Shown here piece by piece: positions 35,727 to 47,255 of a stretch of DNA of 64,000 nucleotides. This stretch comes from Lagopus muta (taxonomy: Eukaryota > Chordata > Aves > Galliformes > Phasianidae), in NCBI RefSeq assembly GCF_023343835.1, contig NC_064434.1:18767505-18831504 (forward strand). The letters are read 5' to 3'. Numbering within the stretch: position 1 is the first letter of the stretch; each line of letters starts with the position of its first letter. The translations under genes and the position numbers were made by a program. The notes below the pieces were generated by a model that was not told the DNA's origin, searched no databases, and was given only the letters and a program-made list of their open reading frames with translations.

Positions 35727-38700
35727 CCTGAGTGAAAGTGAAGCTTTAATTCTGGTTTGTGATTCACCAGAAGTACTAACAAGTAACCCCTACTGCAAAC
35801 AAATATCTTTGCATGTCATATCTGTTTAGCAGCATTGAAATAGATGTCACCAGTCTCAGCTGGCTTTATTTTAATTAAAGTAAGCTATGTGCTGGTGGCA
35901 GAACACATTTCTTACTCAAAGAAACCAGGAGGGGAAGCTGCAAAAAGTGCTGTTGTGTTCCAGATGGTTCATAAGGAAAAGAAAAACAATGTATTTCATA
36001 CTGAAAGTCTATTAGAAAATCTCATTTACACTGATTAAAGGGACTGTTTAATTGCTGAGCAGTTCATTCACAAAAGCACACACGGAGCGTACAGCATACC
36101 ACATGGCCTTGGGTTTTGTGATAGTGCTTAAACAGCCACTTGGTTGCATTAATGTACTTTCCTGAAAAATGTGAAGAATTAAAATCAATAGCAATTTACT
36201 GAATTTACTATATTCATGTTATGGAAACAAAGGAATGCAATCCTTTTTTGTTTCACTGTGGACAACGTTCATTTTTTTTTTATTATATATCAGAAATATT
36301 GGTTTCCATTCTTGCTTTACCTTTTCGAAACTCAGAATCCAGGCATCACATTAAATTTGTTCCTTTGGAAATGTAATGTCTTAAAGTAACATTCATTGGG
36401 ATGGTGTTCATGTATAGATACATGGTACACCTATTTTAACTTCATGTAACCAAACTCTTAGTTTAATTTTATTTTCTTACTTTGATAGATGATGTATTTT
36501 AAACATGCTTGGTGTAGCAATATGCTAACATTCCATCTCACTGATATAAAGCACAATGAAATCAAGGGAAATGTAGACAGTGTACGATTAAGCTTTGTGA
36601 GTCCATTAGGATTCTGATTATTTAACAAGACTGTTGCAAGCAGAAGACACCAAATGCCACAAGTGTGGATGTGGGAAGTTTAAAAAGGGATCTTCTCTAA
36701 TTTTTCACAGCAGCAGGGTAGATAAGTAACATAAAATTAACATCTCTCCTGCAAAACTGATACAATGAGTTAATTTGTATCAGCTCCAGCTGAGAGCAGA
36801 ACTCTTGGAATTTTAACTTTTATATTTGTAATAAAACATATAAGTAACATATAAATAAACATAACAAAAGATGGAAGAGTGCAAGACTGCAGATACTTTC
36901 AACACACCGGGAATTTACCACCATCTTGAATCTAAGCAAACTTGAGATTTCTGATTTATAATAATTTTTAGAAGAATCTTCCAAACGAATGACACGTTTG
37001 CAATCACACAGTCAATATCTTTTTCTACACTGGGAGGCAACTTTTGGGTCTCAAAGCAGACATTTTCTAGATTAGGGTCATTTATAGACTGGGCAGATTC
37101 AGAGGGTGGTACATGACAGGAGAGGCCACTGCCTCTCCCACAGGTTGGCAATACTAGATAGTAGATGCCTGTCCTAGCCTGACCTTTTGCCTTCTGAGCA
37201 GCCTGACTCTCCTCCTTTTTCGACAAGAAAATGTGCAGAAGCAATCCCCACTGCCCAATCTCAACAAAATTTTACTGAGCAGCAACCTCTCCAATGCTAA
37301 ACCCCTTGAAATGACAATTTTCTGACCCAGGAACTATTCCACCCAGGCCTGCTCTGAAATTTCATTGACCTATCCCCAATCCCAATCCATTCCTCCTCTC
37401 TGACTGCACATCTGAAGTGCTATACATGCATACTTGAATGTCTCTGAATTACTTTTTAAAAATTTTCCTTCCTCTCTGAGCTTCTTCTGAGCTGTCTTAC
37501 ACTGAGTCTGCTTGGTATTATGTAATCTAGCAAACAAACCTTCTAATTTACACACTAATGAGCTCTGACTTAGAACACCTCTTGCAAGCAAATTCAAATA
37601 ATTTATTCTGGAAGAAATGAACTGAAAAGACAGCCTGCTTATTGAGTACACTTCAGACATTTTGGTCTTAAGTTTTGGAAGAACAGAGGTGAAGATCGTC
37701 CTTATAATCCTTTATTTCTTTTCTACTCCTTAATTCTTCTGGGAATTACTTTATATTTTGAACCATTGAGAAGAGGGAAATAACATCTGTAACCTAAAGA
37801 TTGAAACAAAACATTGAAAAAAATGCAGATAGGATCTCAGATAATTAAAAGTTTACATCTATGAGAACATGAAAGCGAGCACCTCTTTTGTCATTTAAAT
37901 GCATTAACTGAAAGACCGTGACCTATAAAACATAATGCAGTGCATTAATTATGAACATAAATATCAAAATAATATTTTAGCAACTGAATGGAAGAGGATC
38001 AGCAGATTATTTTGATGAACAATATGCAATTGTTTTCTTCATAGCACACTCAATTTAACTAGAAATCTTTGTATGAAATTTATTTGACCTGCATTGATAC
38101 TTAAGCTTTTGTAATCAGCAGACTCATTGTTTCAGATAAAAAAATAAAAACCAAGACACAAGGACTTTATTTTCCTTTTTAAGAATTTAAATAAAGGTCT
38201 ACCAGAAATCATTTAACTGTCTTCTAAGAATACTGAATTGGAAGAATTTACATGTCCTCCAAATTCTGTGAAGATAAAGTACAACAGAAGCAGTTTCAAT
38301 CATCAATTTTAATGACAATCTCTGTATTACAATTATCTTTAAGTATCACAATTATATATGTCTAGATGTGTGGCTAAATTAGTTTAAACTTAATGATAAA
38401 TTGAAATAAGCCTTGAGTTACTTTACTACTCTACAAGAGAAAAAAAAGAAAAAGAGAGAGACAAAGAGATCACCGGTTCTGCTTCCAGGATTGGTCCAGC
38501 CAGTGGAGGATGTTCTCAGTCTGTGAGAGCATTCATTCCAGTATTTCAAATTATTGGAAGTACAATGTCCCCCAGAGCTTCTCTCATGCATCTCTTTACA
38601 TCTGCTAGATTGAGAGAGTTTGCCATCATTAGTTTGTCAGTAAGTTCACAGCAAACGAGTATGCAATAAACAAGTTTGCCATAAGCAAATTTGCAGTCAA

Positions 38701-41106
38701 AACTTCTGCAGCAAAACATGAAAGTTTTGGACTGAGCAAGGCCTTCCTGTTTACACAGGGCTCCATCTTCTGAACCAACTCTTCAGTTTTCAGTTTTTTT
38801 GAAATGGTCTTGCAAGTATTTGAGACAATTCCAGGCATACCACAGATCAAGTGCTAGTAAATTGCAGAGCCTACTTGAGGTCCCTGATCCTTCTCAAATT
38901 TGTAGTAGCATCAGAGGGAAGAAAGAGGAAGGGAGCATGGAAAAATATGGCAATATCACCAGGAAGGCATCGGCATGTATGTAGGTGGGGATGAGTGCCA
39001 TTGCCATGAGGAACAGGGCGGCAGAGGATCAATGATTCTGAGTAATATAAAATCAAGACATGCTCTTCAGTTCAGGGATATTTTGAGACAGAAGCAAGCA
39101 ATAAAGTGTTTAAGGAATCTAACAGCCAAAATTCTATTTTCATAGAGGCATTCTTTGAAACAGAACAGTTTAGGTGAAGTTTTCCCAACACAAACTTAAG
39201 CAGAGCAAAGGTAAATACCTGCAGTGCAACTTTTCAGTGCATGCTGACTATGCATTGCCAAATTACAAACTGCTGAAAGCAAAATCTGGAAGTGTAAAGT
39301 TTGTCCTTCTCAATAATTAATATGACCATTATCTGAAGAGAGGTTGTTGCCAAGACTCATCCATTTACATACACACAGAGGATATTTCACTGTTCATTAC
39401 AGATTTTCGTTGGATTGAACTATTAGAACATAGACAGAATAAATCACACATTTCATTTATAGTAAAAAAAAGCCAGTAAGCAAAATTTCTAAACGATCAC
39501 AGTACCAACTGAAGTTAGATGTTACGCGGAGCCTATCTTTCAAGTTATATTTTTACTCACATTGATTTTACCTCATATTTACTTGTTTCTTAATAAACCC
39601 ATTAAAAATGAGCAGCAAGATAAATATATTTAAGTGTGCTTTGCAGAAGTATGCATGATTCTATGATATATTAGTAGGTACAGTTAATACATTTACATTA
39701 TTGAATTCTAAATGTCTTAGATTTTTCCACTTCCTGAAACACATTGTGCTGTTCCCCTGTTACCACAGGACTATTTGTTCCAGTCTCTGGTGTTTATTTA
39801 TTTGTTGTGCTTGTTTTGAAAGCAGTGCTTCAAGCACTCTTCCTATTTCTCCTTCTTCTTTCACTGCTGTTGTGCTTTGCTTTACTGAAGGATTTCAGTG
39901 CTTCTCAAAAGTGTGTTGCAATGATAAGAAGAAAATGCAGCAACCTCATTCCAAGGTGTGGGCGTTTAACTTCTGATCTCATAACAACCATCACACTCGT
40001 AGCAGTTTAGAGACAGGTGGGGGTGAGAAAGGGAGGTCTGGCTGTTATTAGCCCTGGATTAAGACAGTTAAATGATAAAATGCCATCTTCTTATTTCTGC
40101 AGCCAACCATCAGCCTATCAAACCTCCCCAACTAATTTCTTTGAGGGCTGATAGTAAGTGCAGTGTTGGGTCACTTGATTCACTTTTTCTGCCTGAAGAC
40201 ACCAATGAAAAAAATGCAGCTTATCAAAGCAAGCCAGTGCAGTGAAAACAGTATTGATCCTGTTTAGGCCATCAAAATTACATGGCTGGAAGGACAGTAA
40301 AAAATTATCTTCTGTATTTTTCAAACACAGGTAAATGTCCACAGTCACAGTCCATTTTATTTTGATTCTTCAAATGAGTGACTGAAGTTTGATCAATATG
40401 AAACATTCCAAAAAACTCAGACAAATTTTTCTTCACATGAAAGTGCTTTGAAAAGTAGTAGATAGATCACAAATCACTTATATAGGAAAACAAAAACATA
40501 AAAAAAAGAAAAAAAAGAAAAAATGAAGTATGAAAAATTTTTAATTGTCAAGAATTTGCTCACATTTATGGTAACTTGCATACAAATTATACTAGTAAAA
40601 AAAGAAAATGAAACAACTTTGTTGAAAACCTTTGTAAAACCTGCTTGGCTTTCTGTCCCTTTCCTAATGTCAGTACCAGGAGAAGACAGGTTATGTAAAG
40701 CTTTCTGAGATTGTAAGGTATATTTAAAGAAACAATATGAAATTGAATGGAAAACAATTTTTTATACTTCATTGATAATTTTTACTTGGATTCTTATTTC
40801 TCTGGTACTGAGAATTTCCATTTCACCTGGGAAGCATATTAACACATTCACAGTACAGAAATGGAATGTAGTTATAGTTTGTCTGCACTAGCAGCAAAAA
40901 AAATAGTTCAGTCTGTGATTTGCTCTGTTGCATATTCCAGGCTATGCAAATCTCTGTCTTCAGTGTTCCAGTATAAAGGAACAACACAGTGTGAGCTACA
41001 GATGCTCAAATAAGATAATATTTCTGGAGATAAATAACAATAATCCCATTTTCTAACAGATTCACATTTCATAACCAGTACTGCAGCTATCGTTACCTTT
41101 ATGGAA
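35727..41106. other. Intergenic, no gene recognised
   Basis: AT-rich. A/G-rich run at about 38439-38467. The region around 38636-38710 shows loose repetition of 'aagtttgc/aaatttgca/agttcaca' words, which produces a Leu/Ala/Asn-periodic minus-strand translation but no known domain. The 39701-40010 plus-strand frames translate to hydrophobic strings without a convincing gene context. Confidence 0.5.
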
Positions 41107-41190
41107 AGAGTGATGGAGCACTGCAACAACAGAGTTTGTGGAGTCTTCTTCTACGGAGATATTCAAGATTCATCTGGATTCCTACCTGTG
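41107..41190 (+). mobile_element. Short old CR1 fragment, plus strand
   Basis: 'gagtgatggagcactgcaac', 'gtttgtggagtcttcttcta', 'ggagatattcaaga' and 'ctggattcctacctgtg' follow the CR1 sense order for 'drawn-out' subfamilies ('gagcactggaacagg', 'gttgtggagtctcc', 'gagatattcaagac'). It is the complement of what is seen at 51541-51722. No 3' terminal repeats remain. Confidence 0.72.
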
Positions 41191-42758
41191 AGAAGTGTAC
41201 TTCTGTAGCTCAATGCTATGTTTCTGGTGCATGAACTTATCTCTGGAGTTCAGGGGTAACCTACACATCCTCTGGAGTACATGTCTATGCAGACAGAACC
41301 AATACCATGTGTCATCTCCATTCACTGAATACCCTTTGCAATGACATTATATCCAGCACCAGTAGGATAAGATTATCCAGAGTACTTTCTCAAAGATGCA
41401 AATCCCCGGCCAGGTCAACAACCCAGACTTATTTGGAATGTAGTGTAGGCCATCTGCAATGGCAATAAAGACAATAGGTGCAGGCTACTCCTAGGACCTG
41501 CCTAACAGGTCCCATATCCCCCTGGTATTTACACTCATTATATTGTGCAGCCAAGACATCAGAGTTTTAGTGTTATCCAGCAGTTCCAAATAAATCATTA
41601 TTTATTCTGTCACTGAAGCACCTCAAAATTATTTTGCTTGGCCATCAGAGCTGTTATTTTATCCATGCTATGAGGTGATTAACACATTTTCAGCTGCTAT
41701 TAATACAGAATCATTATCTGTTCTTCAGCTTCAATGGTTATTTCATTTGTGTGACAGCTTGTTCCTATACAGTTTTGCATTACTTACTTTTGCATCAGGT
41801 AAAATATAAGCTTTTTTAACAACGCTTTTGAAAATATGGAAAGACAGAAGTTACAAGGAAGCTAATTTCCAACAAGATTTTCAACACTTCCAGAGGAATC
41901 AATCATTACATTTGTGGACTGTACACAAACAAAACTTCAGGTCACAGATAGGAGTTGCATTTCTTACTACACTCCTAACAGTACATCAGCTAAACACAGG
42001 GACATCTACTGGTAAGTAAAAAATAATAATAAGAAGAAGAATTACGAAATTCCATAAATATTAAACGAAACATTGCAACATGAAATGATTTTGCCTTGGA
42101 TAGGCGCAAATTGTGTGTCATAAACTGAAAGGCAAAAAGAATTTTAATGAAGCTAAAAGACTCACATATTACCAATCTTGAGTATTCCAAAAGTTGCCTT
42201 TTCAACTTATGTTTCACAGTTTATTTACAATTAAATACAGAACTTGTCTTTGTATTCAGTGATAAGAGAAAAGGGGAAAGAATAAATAATAATTAAATAA
42301 AAAACATACTTTTATTTCATAAGATCAAATCTGAGTTGTTTTGTTTTGTTGTTTTTTTTTTTTTTTTCTAATGAAAAGAAATTTAACAATCAGCACTGTG
42401 TCAGTACAGAGGAGGCTGAATTTGACTCTTAGTAATTATTTATATAATACGAAGTACTTTCAAGCTATATTCATATTTTCGGTTATATAAAATATATCCT
42501 CTCATAGTAAAGTTATATATTGAAAGATTCAAACGCATAGTCATGACTGTAAATAAAAAAATCAATCAGCATCATATATTGTTTTTCTAGTTGAATTAAA
42601 AATAGGAGAATCTCCAATTGAGATTACTCATATGAATTAGTGCAGAAAAATGAGTAGTTACTTGAGAAGGACAAATGTTTAGTAAAAATTCTTCCCATCA
42701 AGCAGCATGGAAAGAAAGGGGAATTATCAGGAGGGAAGGTGAAATTACCATACTTCTA
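41191..42758. other. Intergenic, nothing recognised
   Basis: AT-rich sequence up to the mariner left end. Contains a T-run at about 42351-42367. No coding signal identified. Confidence 0.55.
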
Positions 42759-43292
42759 CTAGGGCTGTTTCAAAAGTAATGTCTCATATTTTATTATGCT
42801 GGCCCACACTGTCTGAGGTGGATGTTGGTGGGATGGCAGTAGAGGTTGAACCTTCTCACCAATACATTCCATTACATTTTGTTGCAGCAGTGGAGCAATC
42901 TGACAAAATGGCATCTGATGTGGGAGTGTGTATGAAGCAAAGGTGTGTCACTGAATTCCTCTGTGCAGAAAAAAAATGGCATCCAGTGACATTCAACAAC
43001 AATTGCTGAACGTTTATGGAGACCAAACAGTGGATGTGAGTACAGTGAGGAGGTAGGTAATGCATTTCAGAGTGGTGACAGCTGCAGTGGTTCACCTCCA
43101 CTGCTGCAGATTTTTACAAGCACAGCATGCAGGTTCTTGTTCATCACTGCTGACATTGCATAGCTAATGGTGGTAGCTTTCTTGAAGAATTTTGTTTTGT
43201 AACTGAGAATTTGCAATATGAAACAGTCTTGTGCACTTTGTTGTAGTTTCCACTGAATTAAATAGGAGGCATTATTTTTGGAACAACCTGCA
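42759..43292 (+). mobile_element. Mariner-type deletion derivative, unsplit copy (534 bp)
   Basis: Flanked by TA (42757-42758 and 43293-43294), the target duplication of Tc1/mariner elements. The terminal inverted repeats of about 30 bp are imperfect: the left has 'tgtttcaaaagtaatgtctc' and the right, complemented, 'tgttccaaaaataatgcctc'. At 534 bp it is less than half the length of an autonomous mariner (about 1.3 kb), because the central transposase region is deleted while both ends of the gene remain. Sequence order equals that of the copy split by CR1 at 31.7/35.3 kb. Non-autonomous; any past mobility needed transposase from elsewhere. Confidence 0.92.
42917..43185 (+). pseudogene. Mariner transposase remnant: N-terminal HTH and C-terminal tail joined by a deletion
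   Basis: Two blocks of mariner transposase are visible. Near 42928-42965 'MKQRCVTEFLCAEK' matches the family start of the first helix-turn-helix; after a frame change, about 42976-43055 reads 'ASSDIQQQLLNVYGD' followed by 'QTVDVSTVRR' and a stop, the family's conserved end of that domain. From about 43110 'ADFYKHSMQVLVHH' and, across a stop, 'CIANGGSF' match the C-terminal tail. The DD34D catalytic core between these blocks is absent. It cannot encode an active enzyme. Confidence 0.8.
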
Positions 43293-43994
43293 TATTAACA
43301 GTAGTGGAATTCAGACTATTTCCTTCTGCCAAGGTTCTCCCTGTAGTGTTTGGCAGGATTTCCTATTCATTGCTCTTCTTCTAAACCCATGATTCATGAA
43401 GAAAAACCTTTTAAAAATATCTACAAGCTATTTTATTTTTTTTAGGTATATCTGAAATGAGAGGAAAACAAAAGGAGACAACATAAGTTTGTTTTAGCCT
43501 TGCTTCAAGTTAATAATGAGCAACAGTGCTTTGAACTGTTTATGCTGTGTATTATTCAATAGTTTTTTTGGGTTTTTTTTGAAGAAGAACAACAATCCAT
43601 AGTATAAACGACAGCCTGGATAAACACAGTGTCATCTCTTGGTTATGGATACATTTATTACAAACAAGGCTGTATTGTGCATTTCCCCAAACTATTTTGA
43701 CAATGAACATAAAGTGTTGAAATAAATACCATGATGCCTAAAGCACTGAATTGTCAACTTTGTGCTTTGCGTGTAACTTTATTACAGTGATTTTTATTTC
43801 ACTGAGCTTATTTTGAGCACAGGAAAGGAAAAAGAAAGAACCAACCAACAAAGCTTAAAAAAATAAAAAAATTGTCAGAACAAACAAGCAAGTACCCTGA
43901 AGATTTCAAACTTGAGCATGTGTTTGAAAGGGACAGGGAGGGGCTCAGCATTACATGTGGTTTGTACGCCCAGAAGCTTATAATAGAAACATAT
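43293..43994. other. Intergenic, nothing recognised
   Basis: AT-rich sequence with T- and A-runs between the mariner copy and the next CR1. Confidence 0.55.
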
Positions 43995-44330
43995 CATGGA
44001 ATCATAAAATGGCCTGGGTAGAAAAGGACCACAATGATCATCCAGTTTCAACCCCTCTGCTATATGCAGGGTCGCCAACCAGCAGACCAGGCTGCCCAGA
44101 GCCACATCCAGCCTGGCCTTGAATGCCTCCAGGGATGGGGCATCCACAACCTCCTTGGGCAACCTGTCCCAGTGCGTCACCACCCTCTGGGTGAAAAACT
44201 TCCTCCTAATATCTAACCTAAACCTCCCCTGTCTTCGTTTAAAAACATTCCCCCTTCCTTGTCCCATCACCATACTCCCGTGTAAACAGTCGTTAAATGC
44301 CCTATGAAGGGCTTGTCTTTCTCATTGTCA
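43995..44330 (-). mobile_element. CR1 LINE 3' fragment
   Basis: 'catggaatcataaaatggcc', 'atgatcatccagtttcaacc', 'tgcagggtcgccaacc', 'gcctccagggatggggcatc' and 'cctgtcccagtgcgtcacca' are in CR1 minus-strand order. A minus-strand translation around 44090-44270 reads 'KFFTQRVVTHWDRLPKEVVD', equivalent to '[20 protein letters not shown]' in the intact ORF2, so the fragment covers the last ~80 codons of ORF2 and the 3' UTR. The frame is still open there, suggesting moderate age. Confidence 0.92.
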
Positions 44331-46806
44331 TGCATTACAATCTCTTGTCACAATCTTTCTCACTGCATTTCTTTCATTAACTTACTTTATTGCTGTGTAT
44401 ATGGAAATCGATTATTAACTGAGTCCTTATTTTCATCATTAATTTAGGGACCTTTTGAAGTGGAAGAATGAAACTAAAGAACCAACAAAATTTACATAGA
44501 GAGACGATTTTAGCTGATGATAAACCTGGAACAGATTTTGTAGCTCTGAAGTTTGGATGAATAGCAACCCTGTCCTAGGATGAGATTCTGTTGGAAAGCA
44601 ATTGCAAATCCTGGAAAGATAAATATTTCCACAAATATAGCTCACGTGGAAATTTTAATGTCAGTCAGTCTAGTCTCAGCATAATGATTTATAAATATTT
44701 TACATTATTCTTAATTATTTTAATTTTGACACAAAGATTATATTTTCTTATAAAATCAGATCTTTGTACTTTGAACATTTCCAGAGTGGAATCGTTATTA
44801 TCTTTTTTCCACAAGTCAAGAGGTAACTTTACAGCTAAAGAAATCACCTTCTCAACAGTATGAAAAATAATGCTCTTGTCATAGTTATTTCATCTTGGCT
44901 CTAAGTGGATAAGAAACTCATGACAAATATTTAGAGAAGTCTAAAATCACACCTAGCATAATCATTAGTATTTAACATTCCAGTGTCATCCCTCAAGCTG
45001 TCAGGTCAAAAGAGTCTGCAGGCTAATCAGAAAAGGGTAACATTAAATGAGTCATAAATTGTTACTGTAATTTAAAAGATAGAGGAAAGAGAATAAAAAC
45101 CCTTGTTCTAATTTCTAATTCAATGTTCCTCATCATCTTTCTAAACGAATGTGATGCCACTGAGAGACTTATCTTGTAACTCGGCTCTGAGCTACAGCTA
45201 GAAATGTTCTGCTGTTAGGACTGTAAGTGAACCAGTGACAATTGCTTTGGATGGCACTACATTATATTCCTACTTAGCATAACAGCAGAGCAATCTGCTG
45301 GGAGCTTTTCTAAGTAGGGTGCTAGAACTGGTCTGAGCTCCTTATCCTTCTGCTTAGAAGGCAATCCTTCTTCCTGCATGTGGAGAAAAGTTAATCCTTT
45401 AGAAAGAAATCTATTATTTCTTTATTTCACTCTCAGCGTTACCAATCTTTCTAAGTACAGAAATATAGAGAACGTTTAAATTTGGCAGGTCTATATTCTG
45501 CCTCGACTTTCACTTTTGGTAACACAATGGAGAATGTACTGAGCATAAATCGAACATTCTGAGCAATATCATCTGCTTAGATATCTATAATATTTGTTTG
45601 AAATGATAGAAAAATAACATGGTGATGTCTTCCATCAGCACAAATAAAAGTCTTAGAGTATCTGACTATACAGCTCTGATTTTATTTTGCCTTTGTTCCA
45701 CACAGAAATAGGGTTATCAAACAGCCTCTTACTGTGTACTTGCAAAAAGTCATTCCAGGTGAGAACTCTCTTTTTATTAACATTTTTATTATGTCAGACA
45801 TGAGCAAGTGCAGCCAGTTCAATATATATAAAAAAAAAAAAACCAAAAACCTACCATGAGTGCCCCAGATACTTCTAACACTTCAGTGTCTCAGAACACT
45901 GCCGTTTGTGCCAATAAAAAAGAAGAAAGGAGTCTATAACGTATGACACTATCTGAAACAAGTGAGAGCTATCTCTGGTGAGGCCAACTACCAGAATAAG
46001 TTTCTAGAAGAACATTTATACTTGTTACGGGGCAATATACATATCATTACAAAAAAAAAAAGTTTATATAGCATCTATTCTCTTTAGCGAATGCTATGTA
46101 ATCTGCTCTTTCCTGACTATTCCTTGCCTACTTTACCTTAACACCCGTGCTCTAAATGAGGCAGACATAGATGGTGCGAGCACTAATTTTTAAAAGCTTA
46201 AGCCTCCGTGTTCCATTTTACTATGTTGTGATACTTGCAAATTTGCAGTCAAGTTTAGAGTACTGCAGCAATATTTCTCCAGTACTTAACACTGTATAGA
46301 TATAACAAAGTTCTTAAAATTCAAGCATTTGGACTGTACTGAAGCTTATCTGATGAGGAATGAGATATGAATTATGTTGACAAAAGATCTTTGTGACAGA
46401 AATCCCTGCACCGAGAAAAACCACCAAGTTCAGCTATTTTTGCATACCAGGTTTTGATCTGTGATTGTAATCATCCCCTGCCTGGTCTTCGTTGCTCAGA
46501 GTAATAGCAGATTATGCAAGGCACAGGTTGTTCCTTTGGCAGCTAATGCTGACAATCAAAAATATATGTGGCGTTAAAGCCTAGAATTTCATTTCCAGTC
46601 TATATAAAAAACGTGCTTTACAAACACGTGAGAAAAGGTGGTAGGCAGGCAACTGTGGCAGGAGCTGCATATCTCAAGGTGTCACTGAGCTCTCTGAATG
46701 TGTGTTCTGTCTGGGTACTGTAGGTCTCCTGTTATTTGCTCTTAGTCCATGAGTGGTAGGAGATCCTTTCAGAAAGTTGCTGAGAACCCGTATTTTGCAG
46801 TAATCA
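44331..46806. other. Intergenic, no gene recognised
   Basis: AT-rich, with A-runs near 45830-45842 and 46051-46061. No convincing exon, RNA gene or repeat family seen. Confidence 0.55.
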
Positions 46807-47255
46807 TTGAATCATAGAATCTTTTGAGTTTGCAGGGACATTTAGAAGCCATCTGGTACAACTCCCCTGCAATGAACAGGGACATCTACAGCTAGATCAG
46901 GTTGCTCTGAGCCCTGACCAGCCTAGCCTTAAATTTCTCCAAGGCCAGGGCATCCATCACCTCTCTGGGCAGCCTGTTCCAGTGCCTCACCCCCCTTATG
47001 GTAAAAAAAAATTTCCTTACATCAGGTCTAAATCTCCCCTTTTAATTTGATACCATTTCCCCTTGTCCTATCATAATGTCACAACAGACAATGCTAAAGA
47101 GTCCGTCCCTTTCTCTGTTATAACCCGCACTTAGATGCTAAAAATCAGATCTCAGGTCTCCCCAGAGCCTCCTCTTCTCCAGATTGAACAATCCCAGCTC
47201 TCAGCCTGTCCTCATTGAGGTGTTCCATCCCCTGGATCACATCTGTGGCCTTCCA
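46807..47255 (-). mobile_element. CR1 LINE 3' fragment
   Basis: Begins with the CR1 terminus ('ttgaatcatagaatctttt'), then 'ctgcaatgaacagggacatc', 'gctagatcaggttgctctga', 'gcagcctgttccagtgcctc', 'ctcttctccagattgaac' and 'gttccatcccctggatcaca'. It belongs to the same general subfamily as the copy at 1-440. Indels and substitutions are common. The 5' side is truncated. Confidence 0.92.

Noticed and set aside
39701..40010. Hydrophobic open frames resembling a small membrane protein
   Set aside because: Pyrimidine-rich DNA reads as Leu/Phe/Ser-rich peptide in any case; two overlapping frames look equally hydrophobic and neither has context.
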